DNA of 60,164 nt from Rhodobacterales bacterium (GCA_017303485.1 JAFLCY010000010.1:1-60164); one strand, 5' to 3'; positions 29,034-37,420 are shown, counted from the first letter of the stretch. The notes: a model not told the origin generated them from the letters alone. Program-made: numbers and translations.

Positions 29034-29626
29034 TTCTTGCTCCCACCCAGGATGCGAACCGTGCGCCAGCGCTCGATCAGCGTCACCACACCGAACGGGA
29101 GCCCCGCAGCCTGCGAGCCATCGTCATGCCGATGTTCGTAGTATTCCCCGGCGAGAAGCAGCACGGCCTGCCGCAGATCGACCGGGATATCGGTCCAAGC
29201 AGGCCCGAAGCCGGCGTCGAAAGCCACTACCACCGCCCCCTCACTGGGAATGGTCGGCAGCGAGATCCCCTTTCCCGCCAAGCGCGGCCGGTGCAGATCC
29301 TTGATCAACCGATAGGCCGGCGGAGCGACAACGACCTCGGCTCCGGCCGCATCAACCAGCGTCACGCTGGCGATCCCCGACACTGGCGACACCGGCAGCG
29401 CCTGCTCGTCCTCGCGCCAGCATTCCAGCACCCACAGGAACCGGCGCTGAAACAACATCTTCCCGATTCGTCCCTCGATCGCCGCCAGAGCCGCGCGAAG
29501 GTAGGTCTCGATCAGCCCGTCCTGCAGCCCGTCATCGGCAAAGCCCGACCCCATCCGCAGATGGTCCTTCATCTCTTCCACCGGCAGCGCCAGGGACGGC
29601 ACCGGAGTTTCTTCGGTCAACATCAT
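29030..29626 (-). CDS. GTA orfg6 homologue, head-tail connector/adaptor (gp6-like)
   Basis: 198 aa. VEEMKDHLRMGSGFADDGLQDGLIETYLRAALAAIEGRIGKMLFQRRFLWVLECW is typical of HK97 gp6-like/phiE125 gp8-like connectors, and the second half ends in AVLLLAGEYYEHRHDDGSQAAGLPFGVVTLIERWR. It would form the adaptor ring below the portal. It lies 75 bases after the capsid gene and overlaps orfg7 by four bases. Confidence 0.9.
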   Translation of the reverse strand: MMLTEETPVPSLALPVEEMKDHLRMGSGFADDGLQDGLIETYLRAALAAIEGRIGKMLFQRRFLWVLECWREDEQALPVSPVSGIASVTLVDAAGAEVVVAPPAYRLIKDLHRPRLAGKGISLPTIPSEGAVVVAFDAGFGPAWTDIPVDLRQAVLLLAGEYYEHRHDDGSQAAGLPFGVVTLIERWRTVRILGGSKK

Positions 29627-29701
29627 GATCTGATCTCCGCCAGCGGCCGGGACATTGGGGCAGGTGCGACCCGGCCCCCCGAAGGGACCGGGCCAGGCTC
29701 A

Positions 29702-30898
29702 TCAGGAAACCGCAACCTTCAGAAGCTTGATTGCCGCATAGTCGGTGATGTCGCCGCCCACGCGCTTGTTGGCGTAGAAGAGGACGTTCGGCTTGGCCGA
29801 GAACGGGTCACGGAGGATCCGCAGGTCCGGACGTTCCGCGATCGTATAAGCCGCGCGGAAGTCGCCGAAGGCGATGGGATAGGTGTTGGCGCCCACGTCC
29901 GGCATGTCTTCGCTTACCAGCACCGGATAGCCCATCAGACGCGCGGGCTCGTTCGCCGCCAGACCGTCCGACCACATGAAGCGGCCATCGGCGTCCTTCA
30001 TCTTGCGCACTGCGCCCACGGTCTTCGAGTTCATCACAAAGGCCGCATTGGCGCGATAGTCCGCGCCCAGCGCGTAGACCAGGTTCACGATGCAGTCGAC
30101 CGCGTTGGTGGTGGCAAAGTCCGCCGCAGCGCCGGTCGGGATATAACCCAGCTGGCCCCAGGTCCAGGACGCGTTCGCCACTTTGGTCGGCAGGAGGATG
30201 CCCTTCGGCTTGTCCACCCCGTCACCATTGATGAAGGCCGCAGCCTCGGCCCGGATGAACCGGGTCGCGATCTTCTCGGCCAGCCAACCCTCGACGTCGA
30301 AGGCGCTGTCATCCAGCAAGCGCTGCGATGCCTTCGGCATCGCTGCCAGCTCGTGCAGCTTGATCGAGATGCGCTCGATCACCGGAGTCGCGGTCTCCGT
30401 GGTCGAGGCCGCTTCCGTGGCCCAGCCCGACCCCACTTCCGACCGGTCGACAATCACGTCGAACGAGGTCGCCTCGACCTGCACCACATTTGCAATCGAC
30501 CGCAGCGACGAGGTCGACAGCAAGAGCGACTGAATACGGTCCGAGGTCTGCGGATCGACCAGATAGCCGCCATCGGCGGCCACGGCGGTCGACATCGCCT
30601 TGCCTTCCAGCATCAGGCCGCGCAGGCCGTCATCATCGCCCGAGCGCAGATAGGCGTTGAACGCCTTCTGATGCGGGGCTTCCACCTCTGCACGGGCCGA
30701 AAGTGCCGGGCGGCCATAGGCCATCGTCTTTGCGTTCAGCATGGTCAGTCGCTCTTCCTGATGTTTCAGCGTTGATTTCACGTCGTCCTGAAAGCGGTTG
30801 AATTCGTTCAGGAACCCGGTCATGGCCGCCTTCGCCTCGGCGGCCGCAGTCTGGGCCTGGGGCATAGTTTCCCCGGCCCGAGCCTTCGTCTCGGTCAT
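29702..30898 (-). CDS. GTA orfg5 homologue, major capsid protein (HK97 fold)
   Basis: 398 aa. Residues about 17-55 form a charged coiled coil (LNEFNRFQDDVKSTLKHQEERLTML), the delta/scaffold domain that the prohead protease removes in HK97-type capsids. The mature region includes GGYLVDPQTSDRIQSLL, MPKASQRLLDDS, FINGDGVDKPKGIL, AAFVMNSKTVGAVRKMKDADGR and YPVLVSEDMPDVGANTYPIAFGDF, all typical of the family. RcGTA makes a small, T=3 oblate head from this protein. Confidence 0.95.
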   Translation of the reverse strand: MTETKARAGETMPQAQTAAAEAKAAMTGFLNEFNRFQDDVKSTLKHQEERLTMLNAKTMAYGRPALSARAEVEAPHQKAFNAYLRSGDDDGLRGLMLEGKAMSTAVAADGGYLVDPQTSDRIQSLLLSTSSLRSIANVVQVEATSFDVIVDRSEVGSGWATEAASTTETATPVIERISIKLHELAAMPKASQRLLDDSAFDVEGWLAEKIATRFIRAEAAAFINGDGVDKPKGILLPTKVANASWTWGQLGYIPTGAAADFATTNAVDCIVNLVYALGADYRANAAFVMNSKTVGAVRKMKDADGRFMWSDGLAANEPARLMGYPVLVSEDMPDVGANTYPIAFGDFRAAYTIAERPDLRILRDPFSAKPNVLFYANKRVGGDITDYAAIKLLKVAVS

Positions 30899-30932
30899 CT
30901 CTTCATCCTTCTTCTGTCAGTGGGACGCCGCG

Positions 30933-31484
30933 CTATCGCCCGGCCAGACTGCGGCGCGCGTCCTCGAAGACCGCCGCCATGTCGCGCCAGTCACCGTCCA
31001 GGGCATCCGCCTTGGCCGCCACCCGCGCCTCGGGAAGCATCGGGAAGGTCACCAGCGACACCTCCCAAAGCTCCAGTTCCGACAACAGGCGCTTGCCCTT
31101 GCCGTCACGTTCCGCCCGGACCGTGCGATAGCCGATCGACAGCCCGTCGATCGCCCCCGCTGCAAGAAGAGCCGCAACTTCGCGCCCCTTCTCCACCTCG
31201 GTCAGGATGCGCCCCTTGACCCAAAGGCCGGAGGCATCCTCGCGCACCTCGTCCCAGACCCCGATGGGCTGGCCCGGATCATGCTGCCACAGCATCTTGA
31301 CCCGACCGCCCCTTGCACCCAGCCGCTTCAGGCTGGCCGCATAGGCGCCCTTCTGAACGATGTCCCCACCCTGGTCGGTCTTGCCGAACAGCGAGGCATA
31401 GCCCTCCACCACATGCCCCGCGCTCACCACCAGCCCCGCCTCAGGCCGGTGGAATTTACGCTCGGGCGCCCCGTACTCCGTCAT
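30933..31484 (-). CDS. GTA orfg4 homologue, HK97-family prohead protease
   Basis: 183 aa. Blocks of the family are visible: VVEGYASLFGKTDQGGDIVQKGAY, then LWQHDPGQPIGVW with the catalytic His, and AIDGLSIGYRT with the catalytic Ser, followed by LELWEVSLVTFPMLPEARV. The enzyme trims the capsid scaffold domain during head maturation. It lies 34 bases upstream of the capsid gene and four bases after orfg3.5. Confidence 0.94.
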   Translation of the reverse strand: MTEYGAPERKFHRPEAGLVVSAGHVVEGYASLFGKTDQGGDIVQKGAYAASLKRLGARGGRVKMLWQHDPGQPIGVWDEVREDASGLWVKGRILTEVEKGREVAALLAAGAIDGLSIGYRTVRAERDGKGKRLLSELELWEVSLVTFPMLPEARVAAKADALDGDWRDMAAVFEDARRSLAGR

Positions 31485-31488
31485 CGCC

Positions 31489-31734
31489 TCACCTCATCGC
31501 TGCCCCGATGACCGTCTCGGCCATCTGCGCCAAAAGGAACGCCGCCACACCGTAGACGCCGACCCAGATCCGTTTCTCCAGCCGCTCCAGCGTGGCCTCG
31601 ATCAGCCCCAGCCGGTATTCCAGTCCCGCCCAGCGCTCATCCGCCACCCGTTCGTTCGCCTCGATCCGCGCCGTCGCCGCGTCGAAACTCTCGTAGACGA
31701 AGCGCGATCCGCCCTCGCCGCGCCGCGTCGTCAT
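31489..31734 (-). CDS. GTA orfg3.5 homologue, small membrane-associated head protein
   Basis: 81 aa. A charged N-terminal half (RFVYESFDAATARIEANERVADERWAGLEYRLGLIEATLERLEKR) with coiled-coil character is followed by one hydrophobic helix (IWVGVYGVAAFLLAQMAETVIGAA). This is the layout of the orfg3.5 (rcc01685-type) 'GTA head formation protein'. It starts at ATG 31732-31734, overlapping the portal gene by 4 bases. Its exact role in assembly is not settled. Confidence 0.87.
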   Translation of the reverse strand: MTTRRGEGGSRFVYESFDAATARIEANERVADERWAGLEYRLGLIEATLERLEKRIWVGVYGVAAFLLAQMAETVIGAAMR

Positions 31735-32909
31735 TCCCCCTCCGCCAGCTTCGGCAGGCCCAGTAGTGCCCGCTTCTCCGCCACCGTCAGGAACTCTGCC
31801 GTCGCAACCCGCGCCCATTGCTGGTCGCGTTCGCTCGCCAGTGCCGGCACCTGGTCAAGGTCGGGCTTCAGCTCCACCGCTTCGCCAGCGAACCGCGACA
31901 GCCAGTGCGCCAGGTCCGCCATCACCTTCGTAGCCAGCGGCAGCACCGTCAGCCGGTAGAACGCCCGGTTCGCCTCCTGATAGTTCGAATAGGTCGCGTC
32001 TCCCGGGATCCCCAGCAGCATCGGCGGCACCCCGAAGGCAATCGCAATCTCCCGCGCGGCGGCTTCCTTGGTCTTCTGGAACTCCATGTCGCTGGGCGAG
32101 AAGCCCATCGGCTTCCAGTCAAGGCCCCCCTCCAGCAGCATCGGACGCCCCGCATTCCGCGCACCCTGATGATGCGCCTCCATCTCGCTCACCAGCCGGT
32201 CATACTGGTCCGACGACAGCGAGGCCGCACCGTCCGCCCCCTTGTAGACGATCGCCCCCGAAGGCCGCGCCGCATTGTCCAGAAGCGCCTTCGACCAGCT
32301 GGAGGCCGAGTTATGCACGTCCACCGCCACCGCAGCCGCCTGCATCGGCGAAAAGCCGTAGTGATCGTCTTGCGGATGGAAGGTCTTCAGATGACAGATC
32401 GGGCTCATCTCGCCGGTCACGTCATAGCGATGCGTCCGCCCGCTGACCGTGTAGTCATAGGCCACCGGCCAGCCATCCGCTCCCGGCACCAGGTTCATCC
32501 GGTCCGACCGCAGCACATGCAACTCGCCCGGAACCGCACCTGCGCCCGGCACCGCCTCGACATAGGCGTTCCCTGCCAGCAGCAGATAGCCATAGACCGC
32601 CTCCAGAAACTCCGCCCGGCCCTGCGCGCCATTCGGGCGGCTGATCAACCCAAGCACCGGATGGGTGTCGAACCGCTGCTCGACCGTCTGGCACACCAGC
32701 GGCAGCGCCGCCGCCGCCTCGGCGATCAGCCGCACCACCCGGAACCCCACCGGGTTGCCCTGAAACCCCGTCCGCGTCAGGCTGGCCGTATCCCGCGGGC
32801 TCCAGGCCACGCGGCCAGCATTGCCCCAGGCGATCACCCGACCCACAGCCGAAGCCTTGCGTTCCGGAACCGCCTCTACCGGCGCCTTCCGCAGAAAATC
32901 GAAGACCAT
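31731..32909 (-). CDS. GTA orfg3 homologue, portal protein (HK97 family)
   Basis: 392 aa. Portal blocks include VAWSPRDTASLTRTGFQGNPVGFRVVRLIAEAAAALPL, GRAEFLEAVYGYLLLAGNAYVE, GEMSPICHLKTFHPQDDHYGFSPMQAAAVAVDVHNSASSWSKALLDNAARPSG and the C-terminal IAIAFGVPPMLLGIPGDATYSNYQEANRAFYRLTVLPLA. The dodecameric portal is the DNA entry pore and the docking site of the terminase. It lies 89 bases after the large terminase gene. Confidence 0.95.
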   Translation of the reverse strand: MVFDFLRKAPVEAVPERKASAVGRVIAWGNAGRVAWSPRDTASLTRTGFQGNPVGFRVVRLIAEAAAALPLVCQTVEQRFDTHPVLGLISRPNGAQGRAEFLEAVYGYLLLAGNAYVEAVPGAGAVPGELHVLRSDRMNLVPGADGWPVAYDYTVSGRTHRYDVTGEMSPICHLKTFHPQDDHYGFSPMQAAAVAVDVHNSASSWSKALLDNAARPSGAIVYKGADGAASLSSDQYDRLVSEMEAHHQGARNAGRPMLLEGGLDWKPMGFSPSDMEFQKTKEAAAREIAIAFGVPPMLLGIPGDATYSNYQEANRAFYRLTVLPLATKVMADLAHWLSRFAGEAVELKPDLDQVPALASERDQQWARVATAEFLTVAEKRALLGLPKLAEGE

Positions 32910-32998
32910 CCTAGCACTCCCTCATGCCTCGGGCCGTGCCCGACCATCCGGGCTGCCTGAAGCGCCCGGCCATATGACCTGCAAAAACCGTAGATCCC

Positions 32999-34411
32999 CT
33001 AAAGCGACCGAACGCTGGGTCGCCCGCCGTGCAACGCCCCCAGCATCAGATCGGTCAGCGCCCAGACCAGCGCATCCAGCCGGTCGGGCGAGCCCGTCCC
33101 CTGCCAGCCTGCCGCCGTCATGTTGCCCATTTGCTCTTCCAAGGCACCAAGTCCCCGGACATGCCGGACCCGACCCTGCTCATACAAAGCCGCCACCGGC
33201 TCGGCCCGCAGCATTTTCGACCGCGTTGCATGGACCCCGCGATAGGACACCAGCGGGTCGATCATCCGAACCAGGCGCTCCACCAGCTCGCCGCCCTGGT
33301 TCACCTCGGCCACCAGCCGGTCCGCCCCATGCCGCTCCATCGCCGCCAGCGCCGCGCGCGCCCAGCCTTCCGGAGTAGCCCCCTTGACCGAAGCATCTTC
33401 CAGCACCACCGCGCGCCAATCCTTTGGCTCGCCGCGCGTGTCGGCCCCGACCACCACGATCCCGCATTCGTCGCTGGACTTCATCGAAGTGACCGGCGGG
33501 TCGACCGCCACCACCACCCGGTTGAACAGCGGCACCTCATCCACCCGCGCCGCCTCCAGCATGGCGTGAGTCCAGAGCGCCCCATCCGCCTCCTCGATCA
33601 GCACGCCTTCCAGTTCTTGCCGGCCGAACTTCGTCCCACCGTACCGAGCCTGTACTTCCGCCAAGAAACTCTCCGCCAGATAGGCCCGGTTCGCCTCGGT
33701 GGGTGCATGCGTCACCACCGACGACGGGTTCTTCAGGATCGCCTTCAGCACCCCCACATTGCGCGGAGTCGTCGTGACCACCGCCTGCGGATTCTTCCCC
33801 AGCCGCAGCGCAAACTGCAGCTGGTCCCAGGCCTCGGCCCCCTTCTTCCACTTGCCCAGCTCATCCGCCCAGGCCGCATCGAACTGGGGCCCCCGCATGG
33901 CCTCGGGTTCATGCGCCGAAAGCACCTGCGCCATCGCTCCATTCGGCCAGACCAGCTGGTTCTTCGACGCCAGCCACTCCGGCTTCCGGTCCGGCGGCGC
34001 ACAAGCCACGATCCCGCTCTCCCCCAGCACCATCACGTCACGCACCTGGTCGATGGTCTCACCGACCAACGCCACCCGCCGGGCGCGTCCCGGATCTCCC
34101 GGCGCAGCGCCTTCCACCTGCGCCCGCACCCATTCCGCCCCGGCCCGTGTCTTGCCGGCACCGCGGCCACCCATGATGACCCAGGTCTTCCAGGCCCCCC
34201 TTGGCGGCAATTGATGCGGCAAAGCCCAGAACTCGAACACCCAGGGCAGCGCGAGCAGCGCGTTCGGGCTCAGGCCCCCCAGGAATTCATCCACCTCCTC
34301 CGGCGTTGCGGAGGCAAGCCAGGCGGCGCCCGATCTCAGCTCGGGCCTCGTCAAGGTCGAGTGCCCCTCCGGCTCCGACGTGGCCGGCAATCTGCTTGCG
34401 GAGTTGGTCAA
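32999..34411 (-). CDS. GTA orfg2 homologue, terminase large subunit
   Basis: The ATPase/nuclease motor fills GTA heads with host DNA. Walker A is GGRGAGKTRAGAEW (about residues 81-94). A Walker B-like segment is QFDAAWADELGKWKKG, and the coupling motif is TTTPRNVGVL. The nuclease domain begins at VVVAVDPPVTSMKSSDECG, with further acidic residues downstream. It is 470 aa from the ATG at 34411, but that start lies inside orfg1 (125-bp overlap). Clear homology begins near AAWLASATPEEVDEFLGGL, so a TTG near 34354 or GTG 34294 is possible. Confidence 0.94.
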   Translation of the reverse strand: MTNSASRLPATSEPEGHSTLTRPELRSGAAWLASATPEEVDEFLGGLSPNALLALPWVFEFWALPHQLPPRGAWKTWVIMGGRGAGKTRAGAEWVRAQVEGAAPGDPGRARRVALVGETIDQVRDVMVLGESGIVACAPPDRKPEWLASKNQLVWPNGAMAQVLSAHEPEAMRGPQFDAAWADELGKWKKGAEAWDQLQFALRLGKNPQAVVTTTPRNVGVLKAILKNPSSVVTHAPTEANRAYLAESFLAEVQARYGGTKFGRQELEGVLIEEADGALWTHAMLEAARVDEVPLFNRVVVAVDPPVTSMKSSDECGIVVVGADTRGEPKDWRAVVLEDASVKGATPEGWARAALAAMERHGADRLVAEVNQGGELVERLVRMIDPLVSYRGVHATRSKMLRAEPVAALYEQGRVRHVRGLGALEEQMGNMTAAGWQGTGSPDRLDALVWALTDLMLGALHGGRPSVRSL

Positions 34412-34616
34412 CTTTGCCCCTTTCCTGCAACACCTGCAGCGCCGTCGCGCGAAGATCGCGGATCGCCGTCTGTGCCGCCTTTACTTCGTTGAATTCCCCG
34501 GCGCTGAGCGCGTCTATGGTGCGTTCCAGCTCCATGATCGCCAGGCCGTAAAGCTTCTCTGTCGCCCCCAGAACCGCCTCTGGCGTGGGGCCGTCCCCCG
34601 TGAACCTCACTGTCAT
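34287..34616 (-). CDS. GTA orfg1 homologue, terminase small subunit-like protein
   Basis: 109 aa. Residues 15-85 are strongly helical with coiled-coil character (AVLGATEKLYGLAIMELERTIDALSAGEFNEVKAAQTAIRDLRATALQVLQERGKVDQLRKQIAG). It is the first gene of the cluster; its counterpart in R. capsulatus (orfg1) has been described as a small terminase without sequence-specific DNA recognition. The ribosome-binding site is weak (GGGCGGG). It overlaps the large terminase frame. The length fits the family. Confidence 0.87.
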   Translation of the reverse strand: MTVRFTGDGPTPEAVLGATEKLYGLAIMELERTIDALSAGEFNEVKAAQTAIRDLRATALQVLQERGKVDQLRKQIAGHVGAGGALDLDEARAEIGRRLACLRNAGGGG

Positions 34617-34660
34617 CTAGTCCCGCCCACCCCTCATGCTGCCCCCGCACGAAGGAAATG

Positions 34661-34695
34661 AAAAAGCGGCCAGCGGGGTTGCCCCCGGGCCGCTT
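34661..34695 (-). terminator. Intrinsic terminator between mltG and GTA orfg1
   Basis: On the minus strand the arms AAGCGGCC (34695-34688) and GGCCGCTT (34671-34664) flank an inner CGGGG/CCCC stem, and a run of five T follows (34665-34661). It is a textbook rho-independent terminator placed only 45 bp upstream of the orfg1 start. Confidence 0.75.
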
Positions 34696-34720
34696 CGACA
34701 CTTCTTCTAGCATGCCACAA

Positions 34721-34809
34721 GTCCTACATCAGACCGCACGGCAAGTCAAGGGAAAAAACTAGCAACATCAATGGTTTGGCGCGCGCCCGCTTTACGGTTT
34801 CTTAACCGT
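34721..34809 (-). promoter_or_regulatory. Candidate GTA promoter region with CtrA-like box and palindrome
   Basis: Reading the minus strand, TTGACT (34749-34744) could be a -35 element with TAGGAC (34726-34721) 17 bp further on; this -10 match is weak. A perfect 6-4-6 palindrome ACGGTT-N4-AACCGT occupies 34794-34809, beside the mltG stop. On the plus strand TTTA-N7-TTAA (34791-34805) differs by one base from the CtrA full site TTAA-N7-TTAA. CtrA is known to be required for GTA expression in R. capsulatus. Confidence 0.4.
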
Positions 34810-35987
34810 CATTCGCCCTGCACGCCGCCTTCCTCCGCCGCTCCCTGCGCTGCCTCGATGGCCCGCCACTTGGCGACGTTCTCGTTATGCTCGTCCAGCG
34901 TCTCGGCAAAGGCGTGCCCGCCGGTGCCGTCTGCCACGAAGAACAGATAGTTGGTCTGGTCCGGGTTGACCGCCGCCTTGATCGCCTCCGCTCCCGGGTT
35001 CGAGATCGGCGTCGGCGGCAACCCATCGATCACATAGGTATTGTAGGGTGTCTCCCGCCGAAGTTCGCTCTGCCGCAGGCCGCGGCCAAGCGCGCCCTCG
35101 CCCTTGGTGATGCCGTAGATCACCGTCGGGTCGGTCTGCAGCCGCATGTTTTGCTGCAATCGGTTGATGAAGACACTCGTCACCCGGCCACGCTCCTCGG
35201 CGATACCGGTTTCCTTCTCGACGATGGAGGCCATGATCAACGCCTCTTCCGGCGTGTCATAGGGCAGCCCCTCCGCCCGCCTGGCCCAGGCTTCCGCCAG
35301 GATCGCCGCCTGCTTCGTGGTCATCTCGGCGATCAGCGCCCCGCGTTCGGTGCCCCGATCCACCTCGTAGCCCCCGGGCGCAAGACTGCCTTCCGGCGGC
35401 ACCGTCTCCAGCGACCCTTGCAGGAAATCCGCCTTCTTAAGCGCATCCACAATCTGCCAGCTGGTCACCCCCTCGGCCACCGTGATGCGGAACACCAGCG
35501 CCGGGTCGTCCGCGACTTCCAGGTATTCCGGAGGCAAAGGCTCAGCGCCCGCATCGAAACGCGCCACTTCAGTCAGGCTGTTGCTGGCCAGGTCCAACTC
35601 GCTCAGAAGGACATCCGACTTCGTCACCCCGATCCGGAAGTTCAGGTCGCGTCCACAGGTCGACTTGCCCGAAGCGGTGATCGCTTCCAGCACTTCCGAC
35701 ATGCTGGCCTTGGCCGGAACCATGTAGCTGCCGAATTTCAGGGCATCGGCCCGGTCGGCATATTCCGCCCCGATGCGGAAGATTCGCGCATCGGAAATCG
35801 CGCCACGCGCTTCCAGGTTCCGGCTGACGGCCGACAGGCTCGCGCCGCGCTCCACCTCCAGGCAGATCGGCTCGACCAGCGGCCCAGCCGCAAAGAACTC
35901 GTTCCGCCCCCAGGCGACCAGCGCCGCCAACGCGATCAGAACCACGATGAACAGGGTCAGCGCGTTCGAGGCGATGGAGCGCCACAT
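34809..35987 (-). CDS. mltG: Endolytic murein transglycosylase MltG
   Basis: 392 aa with one N-terminal membrane helix (residues 8-28, ALTLFIVVLIALAALVAW) and a periplasmic LysM-like/YceG region. The catalytic Glu lies in LIMASIVEKETGIAEERGRVTSVFINRL, followed by MRLQTDPTVIYGITKG and PYNTYVIDGLPPTPISNPG, all family hallmarks. The enzyme cuts nascent glycan strands and probably sets their length. It starts three bases after the fabF stop, so it is translated from the fabF transcript. It precedes the GTA cluster, as in other Rhodobacteraceae. Confidence 0.95.
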   Translation of the reverse strand: MWRSIASNALTLFIVVLIALAALVAWGRNEFFAAGPLVEPICLEVERGASLSAVSRNLEARGAISDARIFRIGAEYADRADALKFGSYMVPAKASMSEVLEAITASGKSTCGRDLNFRIGVTKSDVLLSELDLASNSLTEVARFDAGAEPLPPEYLEVADDPALVFRITVAEGVTSWQIVDALKKADFLQGSLETVPPEGSLAPGGYEVDRGTERGALIAEMTTKQAAILAEAWARRAEGLPYDTPEEALIMASIVEKETGIAEERGRVTSVFINRLQQNMRLQTDPTVIYGITKGEGALGRGLRQSELRRETPYNTYVIDGLPPTPISNPGAEAIKAAVNPDQTNYLFFVADGTGGHAFAETLDEHNENVAKWRAIEAAQGAAEEGGVQGE

Positions 35988-35990
35988 CGG

Positions 35991-37250
35991 TCAGCGCACC
36001 TTGCCGAGGACGAGGCTTGCGTTCGTCCCGCCGAAACCGAAGCTGTTCGACAGCGCCACATCGATCTTGCGGCGGACGGCCTTGTTCGGGGCAAGGTCCA
36101 GTTTCGGCGTGACTGCCGGGTTGTCCAGGTTGATCGTCGGCGGTGCCACCTGATCCCGCAGGGCCAGCACGCAGAAGATCGCCTCCACTGCGCCCGCGGC
36201 CCCCAGAAGGTGCCCGATGGAAGATTTGGTCGAGGACATGGTGGCGTTCGGGGCATGGTCACCCAGAAGCCGCTCCACCGCGCCAAGCTCGATGGTGTCG
36301 GCCATCGTCGAAGTGCCGTGGGCGTTGATATAATCGACGTCCTTGGGCTCCAGCCCTGCGCGCTTCAGTGCGGCCGCCATCGAGCGGAACCCGCCGTCAC
36401 CATCTTCCGACGGCGCAGTGATGTGGTAGGCGTCGCCCGAGAGGCCATAGCCCAGCACCTCGCAATAGATCTTGGCACCCCGGGCCTTGGCGTGCTCGTA
36501 TTCCTCCAGCACGACCACCCCGGCGCCCTCGCCCATGACAAACCCGTCGCGGTCGCCGTCATAGGGGCGGCTGGCCTTGTGCGGTTCATCCGCCCGCTTC
36601 GTCGACAAGGCCTTGCAGGCGTTGAACCCGGCGATGCCGATTTCCGAGATCGGGCTTTCCGTCCCGCCCGCCACCATCACGTCGGCATCGCCCCACATGA
36701 TCAGCCGCGCCGCGTCGCCGATGGCGTGCGCGCCGGTCGAGCAAGCCGTCACGACCGCATGGTTCGGCCCCTTGAAGCCGAAGCGGATCGAGACCTGCCC
36801 GGAGACAAGATTGATCAGCGCCCCGGGAATGAAGAACGGCGAGACCCGCTTCGGGCCCTTCTCCTTGATCAGCACTGCCGTCTCGGCGATCGAATTCAGC
36901 CCGCCGATGCCGGAGCCGATCATCACCCCGGTACGCAGCTTCTCATCCTCGGACGGGTTTTCCCATCCGGCATCCCGCACGGCCTGCACGGCGGCAGCCA
37001 TCCCGTAGATGATGAAATCATCGACCTTGCGCTGTTCTTTCGGCTCCATCCAGTCGTCGGGGTTGAAGGTGCCGTCCGAACCATCCCCCATCGGGATCTC
37101 GCAGGCGTACTGAGTCACGACGTTCGAGCTGTCGAACTTGGTGATCGTGCCTGCCCCTGACTGGCCTTCCAGCAAGCGGTTCCACGTCTCCTCCACGCCG
37201 CAGGCCAGCGGAGTGACCATCCCCAGACCAGTGACCACGACACGACGCAT
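35991..37250 (-). CDS. fabF: 3-oxoacyl-ACP synthase II (KAS II)
   Basis: 419 aa. The Cys-His-His catalytic triad is visible: Cys in VVTACSTGAHAIGDA (near residue 165), His in INAHGTSTMADTIE (near 305) and His in STKSSIGHLLGAAGAVE (near 340). The enzyme elongates acyl-ACP with malonyl-ACP in the cytoplasm. The start is ATG 37248-37250 (MRRVVVTGLGMVTPL). Two unrelated genes separate it from acpP, although the usual order is fabD-fabG-acpP-fabF. Confidence 0.97.
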   Translation of the reverse strand: MRRVVVTGLGMVTPLACGVEETWNRLLEGQSGAGTITKFDSSNVVTQYACEIPMGDGSDGTFNPDDWMEPKEQRKVDDFIIYGMAAAVQAVRDAGWENPSEDEKLRTGVMIGSGIGGLNSIAETAVLIKEKGPKRVSPFFIPGALINLVSGQVSIRFGFKGPNHAVVTACSTGAHAIGDAARLIMWGDADVMVAGGTESPISEIGIAGFNACKALSTKRADEPHKASRPYDGDRDGFVMGEGAGVVVLEEYEHAKARGAKIYCEVLGYGLSGDAYHITAPSEDGDGGFRSMAAALKRAGLEPKDVDYINAHGTSTMADTIELGAVERLLGDHAPNATMSSTKSSIGHLLGAAGAVEAIFCVLALRDQVAPPTINLDNPAVTPKLDLAPNKAVRRKIDVALSNSFGFGGTNASLVLGKVR

Positions 37251-37406
37251 GCTGCTCTCCCTCAAGATCAGGCTTTTCCGGGTGATACACGGCCCCCCTT
37301 GGCCGCGCAACCTTGGGGCGGGGGGATCGGCGGGGGAAAGAACTGCCCACGCTTGGTCACTTTTTCAGCGCCAGAGAAAACAATCACTTGGCTGCGGGCG
37401 TTCAGG

Positions 37407-37420
37407 AAGCGTTAACGCTT
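37407..37420. promoter_or_regulatory. 14-bp palindrome downstream of the agmatinase-like gene, upstream of fabF
   Basis: Perfect palindrome AAGCGTT-AACGCTT, starting at the last base of the agmatinase-like gene and lying about 157 bp upstream of the fabF start. No spacer and no T-run, so it resembles a binding site more than a terminator. Function unknown. Confidence 0.35.

Noticed and set aside
34287..34411. The 125-bp orfg1/orfg2 overlap as a programmed frameshift site
   Set aside because: No slippery sequence was seen. The long overlap more likely reflects a start codon for orfg2 that lies further downstream.
20761..34616. The cluster as an inducible prophage rather than a GTA
   Set aside because: There is no integrase, repressor or replication gene and no attachment sites were seen. 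The gene order, the short tape measure and the neighbours mltG and cysE match RcGTA.
34887..37160. A 757-codon plus-strand frame opposite mltG and fabF
   Set aside because: Low-complexity composition antisense to two well-supported genes; no family motif.
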